From contig NZ_LOCN01000001.1 in NCBI RefSeq assembly GCF_001574435.1, positions 453,498 to 517,497 of the forward strand: 64,000 nucleotides of DNA. Direction: 5' to 3'. This stretch comes from Moritella sp. JT01. Lineage in GTDB: Bacteria; Pseudomonadota; Gammaproteobacteria; Enterobacterales; Moritellaceae. The notes under the pieces were generated by a model that saw only the letters and a program-made list of their open reading frames with translations, had not been told where the DNA came from and made no database searches. Position numbers and translations under genes: made by a program. Below, in pieces: positions 60,214 through 64,000 of this stretch; position 1 is the stretch's first letter, and each line of letters starts with the position of its first letter.

Positions 60214-61536
60214 ATGTTTGATCTTTCATCTATTGGTATTGGTTACGGCAGTTTATTAATGCTGGTGCTTATGATTGGCCTGTTGTTAACAGGTATGCAG
60301 TTAGCATTTGTTACTGGTTTAGTTGCGGTTATATTTACATTCGGTTGGTTTGGGCCAGAGGTTTTACCGCTCATTACCAGTCGGATTTATAGTTTTGTTA
60401 GTGGGTACGTATTTTTAGCCGTGCCTATGTTTGTATTGATGGCTGCCTTGCTTGATCGTTCTGGTATTGCGCGTGATTTGTTCGATGCAATGAAAAAAGT
60501 CGGCCGTAACGTCCGTGGTGGTGTTGCAGTTCAAACACTATTAGTAGCGGTATTACTGGCGTCAATGTCGGGTGTGATTGGCGGTGAAACAGTACTACTT
60601 GGTATTCTTGCATTACCACAAATGCTGCGCCTTGGTTATGATCGTAAATTAGCGATCGGTACAACCTGTGCAGGTGGTGCGTTAGGTACTATGTTACCAC
60701 CAAGTATTGTATTGATTATTTATGGTCTAACGGCCAGTGTATCAATTGGCGATCTGTTTAAAGCGTCATTTTTACCTGCCGCGATATTAGCGTTACTGTA
60801 TATTTTGTATGTATTAATTCGTTGTCACTTAAACCCGTCATTAGCACCATTACCGACAGCCGAAGAATTAGCTGAAGATGCAGCGAAAGATATTAACTTC
60901 AAAAAAGCATTATTATTCCCAATGTTATCTGTGGGTGTTGTTCTGGGTAGTATTTACACTGGTGTTGCGTCAATTACTGAAGCATCTGCACTCGGTGTTG
61001 TAGGTATTGCGATCAGCGCAGCAATCCGTGGTGAACTTAACTGGAACATGTTAAAAGAGAGCTCGATTGCGACTTTGCGTACTTGTGGCATGATCATCTG
61101 GATCGGTATTGGTGCGAGCGCATTAGTTGGTGTTTACAATCTAATGGGCGGTATTGATTTTGTAAGTGAAGGTATTCTCGCTATGAGTGGCGGTAGCCCA
61201 ATGGGTACTATCCTCATAATGATGGCGGTATTGTTTGTATTAGGCATGTTCCTTGATTGGGTTGGTGTTGCACTGTTAACGATGCCAATTTTTGTTCCGA
61301 TTGTGGTTGGGTTAGGTTTTGATCCTATTTGGTTTGGTGTGGTGTTCTGTATGAATATGCAGGTTTCATTCTTATCTCCACCATTTGGTCCTGCTGCTTT
61401 CTACCTTAAGTCGGTAGCACCAAAAGACATCAGCTTAGGTGAGATTTTCAGTGCGCTTGTACCGTTTATCTGTTTACAAGTGGTAGCTTTAGCACTACTT
61501 ATCATCTTCCCAGAATTGGCATTATGGTGGAGATAG
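60214..61536 (+). CDS. dctM: TRAP transporter large membrane subunit
   Basis: A 440-residue polytopic protein of the DctM/SiaM type. GTTCAGGALGTMLPPSIVLIIYGLTASVSIGDLFKASFLPA and SITEASALGVVGIAI are signature segments; PIFVPIVVGLGFDPIWFGVVFCMNMQVSFLSPPFGPAAFYLKSVAP completes the second half. It drives Na+-coupled uptake with DctP and DctQ. A strong terminator follows. Confidence 0.95.
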   Translation: MFDLSSIGIGYGSLLMLVLMIGLLLTGMQLAFVTGLVAVIFTFGWFGPEVLPLITSRIYSFVSGYVFLAVPMFVLMAALLDRSGIARDLFDAMKKVGRNVRGGVAVQTLLVAVLLASMSGVIGGETVLLGILALPQMLRLGYDRKLAIGTTCAGGALGTMLPPSIVLIIYGLTASVSIGDLFKASFLPAAILALLYILYVLIRCHLNPSLAPLPTAEELAEDAAKDINFKKALLFPMLSVGVVLGSIYTGVASITEASALGVVGIAISAAIRGELNWNMLKESSIATLRTCGMIIWIGIGASALVGVYNLMGGIDFVSEGILAMSGGSPMGTILIMMAVLFVLGMFLDWVGVALLTMPIFVPIVVGLGFDPIWFGVVFCMNMQVSFLSPPFGPAAFYLKSVAPKDISLGEIFSALVPFICLQVVALALLIIFPELALWWR

Positions 61537-61560
61537 CCTCTCCGTATAGTAAGGCATAAA

Positions 61561-61608
61561 TTTGTAAAAAAGCCCGATGTTAGCAATAACATCGGGCTTT
61601 TTTACAAA
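61561..61608. terminator. Strong bidirectional terminator after the TRAP operon
   Basis: Two 22-nt arms are perfectly complementary around a GCAA loop (61583-61586). The GC core is AGCCCGATGTTA / TAACATCGGGCT and both sides have A/T runs. Confidence 0.95.
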
Positions 61609-61943
61609 TAAATTACTTGTTTCTTGTACCCTTTCTTTATATATCTATCTAGCCTTAACGTAGAATGTTCAATATTTATCCATTTAGTGTTATTTAAATA
61701 TGTTATTTAAATGTGCATTATGTATTCATATGTCAGGAAATGTAAGCGAGTGTAATTTCCGTGTGTAAAATGTGAGCTATTCTGGGGCTTAAATCTTAAT
61801 TATGTAACGTATTGTAACTTACCATAACCAATTGGCAATACCCCCCCAGTCTAATTACATTAATCGCTTGACAATAACGAATTAAATAATCGTGTTATGT
61901 ATAACTGCTCCTGAATAATGGAAAATAACGGAAGGCTTTAGCT
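61609..61943. other. Promoter region of the giant adhesin gene
   Basis: About 335 AT-rich bases without a gene. A run of seven Cs lies at 61841-61847 and a consensus TTGACA at 61868-61873, but no well-spaced -10 box follows. The long leader suits a regulated adhesin promoter; no specific operator is recognised. Confidence 0.45.
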
Positions 61944-64000
61944 ATGATTACATTTGTCACCCCACAGCATGCACTGGTAATTAGTGTTACCGGTAAGGCA
62001 ACGTTTAGGTTGGAACTGAATGAGGAGTTGTTAGCTGATGGGCATGCTATACCTGCTGGCGGTAAAATTGACATAACGCCTGGAACCGAGATTGTTTTGC
62101 AATACGCAGATGGCTCGACTGCTATTATCAATGAACATTATTCAGAGGCTAAGGTTTCTGCACCTAATGACTCGGCTGATTTAGCAAACAAACAAATAGA
62201 TGATGAAACATTAAAAGAAATTGAGGCTATTCAAGCACTCATTAAATCGGATGCTGAATTCATCGACCCTGTTAGTACTGCTGCAGGTAATGTGAGTGAT
62301 GGAGGACGTTCTTCTGCGGTATCTTTAGAGCGAAGTGCGTCGGAAACATTAGCTGATGTCGAATTTAATACCACTGCATTTTCTAGTGTGAATGGGGATG
62401 ACTTTGAAAGCGATGATTCCAGAGATGAAGGGGTTTCAGCTAATCAACTTCCTGCATTAACGGTAACATTAGGTAACGATACCGCGGTTAATGATCTAAT
62501 CACCAGTGATGGAGCTCTCGTTATTGGTGGCAAGCTAGATGGCGCCACGATTGAATATAGTATTAATGGTGTCGATTGGAGTAATACTTTTGTTCCTGTT
62601 GAAGGTAATAATACGGTTTATGTTCGACAGGTTGATGGCTTTGGGGGCGAATCTTTAACGACGTCTTTATCATTTGAACTTGACACTCAAATATCACCTC
62701 CAGTAGTCGTATTAGCAAACGATAGCGCTAACAGCAGTGACTTGATTTCAAGTGACGGTACGTTAAATGTGTCCGGTATTGAAAATGGCGCAACAGTTGA
62801 ATACAGCGTTGACGGTGGTACAACTTGGACTAACAGCTTTAGCCCGGTTGAAGGTGTTAATACAGTGTCAGTTCGTCAAACTGACGTGGCGGGTAATGTC
62901 TCTAATAGCAGTGACTTAACCTTCACATTAGACACTCAGATCACAGTACCTATAGTTATATTAACTAACGATACCGCTAACGGTAATGATTTAATTTCAA
63001 GTGATGGCATATTAGATGTGTCAGACATTGAAAGCGGAGCAACAGTTGAATACAGCGTTAATGGCGGAGATTGGTCGACAGAATATACACCTGTAGAAGG
63101 TAATAATAGTGTCGTTGTTCGTCAAACGGATATAGCTGGTAATAGCAGCCAAAGTGCTCCTCTTGAATTTATTTTAGACACTAATGCAACAGACGCCCCG
63201 ACAATAACCTTTGAATCAACCGGTGATGACGCAATTTATAACGCAGCAGAAGTGGGGGGCGATGGAACTATCACCGCCACTATCACTGTTCCTGATGATG
63301 CGGTTGTTGGCGATATTTTAACTTATACCGTTGATGGTGCAGCTCCTATTTCGGTTGAATTGACTGAAGTAAATATCGCGACAGGCATCAGCGTTGAAGT
63401 GACGCCAGGCGATACGGTAACCGCGACGATAACTGATGTTGCAGGTAATACCTCAGCATCTGCTGATGCTATTGCTGCTGGTGCAGATTTACAAGCCGAC
63501 GCAGGCATTGTTACGATAGCGACCGTTGCAGGCGATGACGTGATCAACGCAGTAGAAGCAGGCGCAGCAACGATAGCGGTGAGCGGTACAGCGACTGGCG
63601 GTGATATTAGCACTGGCGATACAGTTACAGTGACGGTTAACGGTCAAGATTACACAACAACAGTGGATGGTTCAGGTAACTACACGGTTGATGTAAATAC
63701 TTCAGATTTACAAGCGGACAATACCATTGATGCAAGCGTGGCTTCATCAGATACGGCGGGTAATACTGTTGTCAGTAACGCTGCTGAACATGCGATCTCA
63801 TTCGATACAAGTGCCGATGCTGGTACGGTAACAATAGCAACGGTTGCTGGCGATGACGTGATTAACGCAGTAGAAGCTGGCGCGACAACGATAGCGGTGA
63901 GCGGTACTGCGACTGGTGGTGATATCACTGCTGGCGATACGGTAACTGTGACGGTGAACGGTCAAGATTACACAACAATAGTGGACGGTTCAGGTAACTA
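61944..64000 (+). CDS. Giant LapA-type repeat adhesin with retention module (3' truncated by window edge)
   Basis: The frame is open from ATG 61944 (GGAAGG upstream) to the window end, 685 residues visible. Residues 1-~65 (ITFVTPQHALVISVTGKATFRLEL, AIPAGGKIDITPGTEIVLQYADGS) fit the retention module that holds LapA-type adhesins in their type I secretion pore. TAAG at 112-115 is the LapG-type cleavage motif. Ig-like repeats follow: three of ~80 residues (~169-410, pattern 'LISSDG..V.GI..GATVEYSVNGG.W...F.PVEG.N.V.VRQTD.AGN'), one divergent unit, then near-identical 106-residue repeats (GDDVINAVEAGA..IAVSGTATGGDI). It should mediate c-di-GMP-controlled surface attachment. The C-terminal RTX secretion signal and LapBCE/LapDG genes lie outside the window, if present. 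Confidence 0.9.
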   Translation, partial: MITFVTPQHALVISVTGKATFRLELNEELLADGHAIPAGGKIDITPGTEIVLQYADGSTAIINEHYSEAKVSAPNDSADLANKQIDDETLKEIEAIQALIKSDAEFIDPVSTAAGNVSDGGRSSAVSLERSASETLADVEFNTTAFSSVNGDDFESDDSRDEGVSANQLPALTVTLGNDTAVNDLITSDGALVIGGKLDGATIEYSINGVDWSNTFVPVEGNNTVYVRQVDGFGGESLTTSLSFELDTQISPPVVVLANDSANSSDLISSDGTLNVSGIENGATVEYSVDGGTTWTNSFSPVEGVNTVSVRQTDVAGNVSNSSDLTFTLDTQITVPIVILTNDTANGNDLISSDGILDVSDIESGATVEYSVNGGDWSTEYTPVEGNNSVVVRQTDIAGNSSQSAPLEFILDTNATDAPTITFESTGDDAIYNAAEVGGDGTITATITVPDDAVVGDILTYTVDGAAPISVELTEVNIATGISVEVTPGDTVTATITDVAGNTSASADAIAAGADLQADAGIVTIATVAGDDVINAVEAGAATIAVSGTATGGDISTGDTVTVTVNGQDYTTTVDGSGNYTVDVNTSDLQADNTIDASVASSDTAGNTVVSNAAEHAISFDTSADAGTVTIATVAGDDVINAVEAGATTIAVSGTATGGDITAGDTVTVTVNGQDYTTIVDGSGN
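63511..64000 (+). repeat. Tandem 318-bp coding repeats in the adhesin gene
   Basis: The motif GGCGATGACGTGAT occurs at 63531 and 63849, a period of 318 bases (106 codons). The copies are nearly identical at the protein level with scattered synonymous changes. More copies probably follow beyond the window. Confidence 0.85.

Noticed and set aside
61841..61847. Seven-C run as a phase-variation tract for the adhesin
   Set aside because: It is short and about 100 bases before the start codon, outside any clear promoter spacer; there is no evidence of length variation from one sequence.
61984..61996. GTTACCGGTAA, a GntR-operator-like sequence near the start of the adhesin gene
   Set aside because: It lies inside the coding region (encoding VTGK of the retention module), 40 bases after the start codon, and lacks the full palindrome; chance similarity is more likely than gluconate control.
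63323..63928. Long minus-strand open frames opposite the adhesin repeats
   Set aside because: They are Ala/Val/Thr/Ser-rich mirror frames created by the repeated codons of the plus-strand gene, have no ribosome sites and recur with the repeat period.

Overview
The window looks like chromosomal DNA of a marine, probably cold-adapted gammaproteobacterium near Moritella, Vibrio and Photobacterium. The clues are AT-rich intergenic DNA, a vibriolysin-like M4 protease, an NsrR-controlled alternative oxidase, TRAP transport of a sugar acid, a LapA-type adhesin and a complete marine-type type VI secretion system (T6SS). The genus is inferred from gene content only; no rRNA gene is present. No insertion sequence, prophage or CRISPR array was seen.

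Layout. (1) 1-3.7 kb: the end of an OmpA-domain protein, a response regulator with a TPR tail, and a divergent nsrR/aox pair with three NsrR-type operators. (2) 3.9-7.6 kb: a cobalamin adenosyltransferase-like gene diverging from a cobalamin riboswitch and a btuF-btuC-btuD transporter, then tRNA-Arg(CCT). (3) 7.8-14.7 kb: nitroreductase and monooxygenase genes with a divergent LysR gene, an M24 peptidase, a secreted M4 protease with two C-terminal accessory domains, and a Gfa-like/cupin pair. (4) 14.9-16.3 kb: remains of a decayed chemoreceptor gene and a very AT-rich gap. (5) 16.3-43.8 kb: the T6SS. One long plus-strand run holds tssA, hcp, tssB, tssC, a second tssC-like gene, tssE, tssF, tssG, clpV, a four-gene non-core block (ATP-grasp ligase, sensor-MFS fusion, two periplasmic binding proteins), an FHA gene, tssJ, tssK, tssL-SPOR, tssM and a kinase-like gene. 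A convergent minus-strand run holds vgrG, an uncharacterised gene and a PAAR gene. (6) 44-51.2 kb: a peroxiredoxin-glutaredoxin fusion and a copper-resistance locus (CusRS-like two-component system, a small exported protein, copA, copB, a cupredoxin) with CusR-like palindromes. (7) 51.3-54.7 kb: glmS and azlCD. (8) 54.7-61.6 kb: a gluconate regulon (gnd, gntR, gntK, TRAP dctPQM) with GntR-type operators. (9) 61.9-64 kb: the start of a huge repeat adhesin with an N-terminal retention module and a TAAG LapG-type cleavage motif; it runs off the window.

The best candidate for an undescribed system is the four-gene block at 27528-32771 inside the T6SS operon. A D-Ala-D-Ala-ligase-like enzyme, an MFS carrier fused to two periplasmic sensor-like segments, and two solute-binding proteins without ABC partners are co-directional, tightly spaced or overlapping, and bounded upstream by a perfect palindrome. 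I read this as a ligand-sensing, transport and ligation module tied to T6SS function; that reading is inference.
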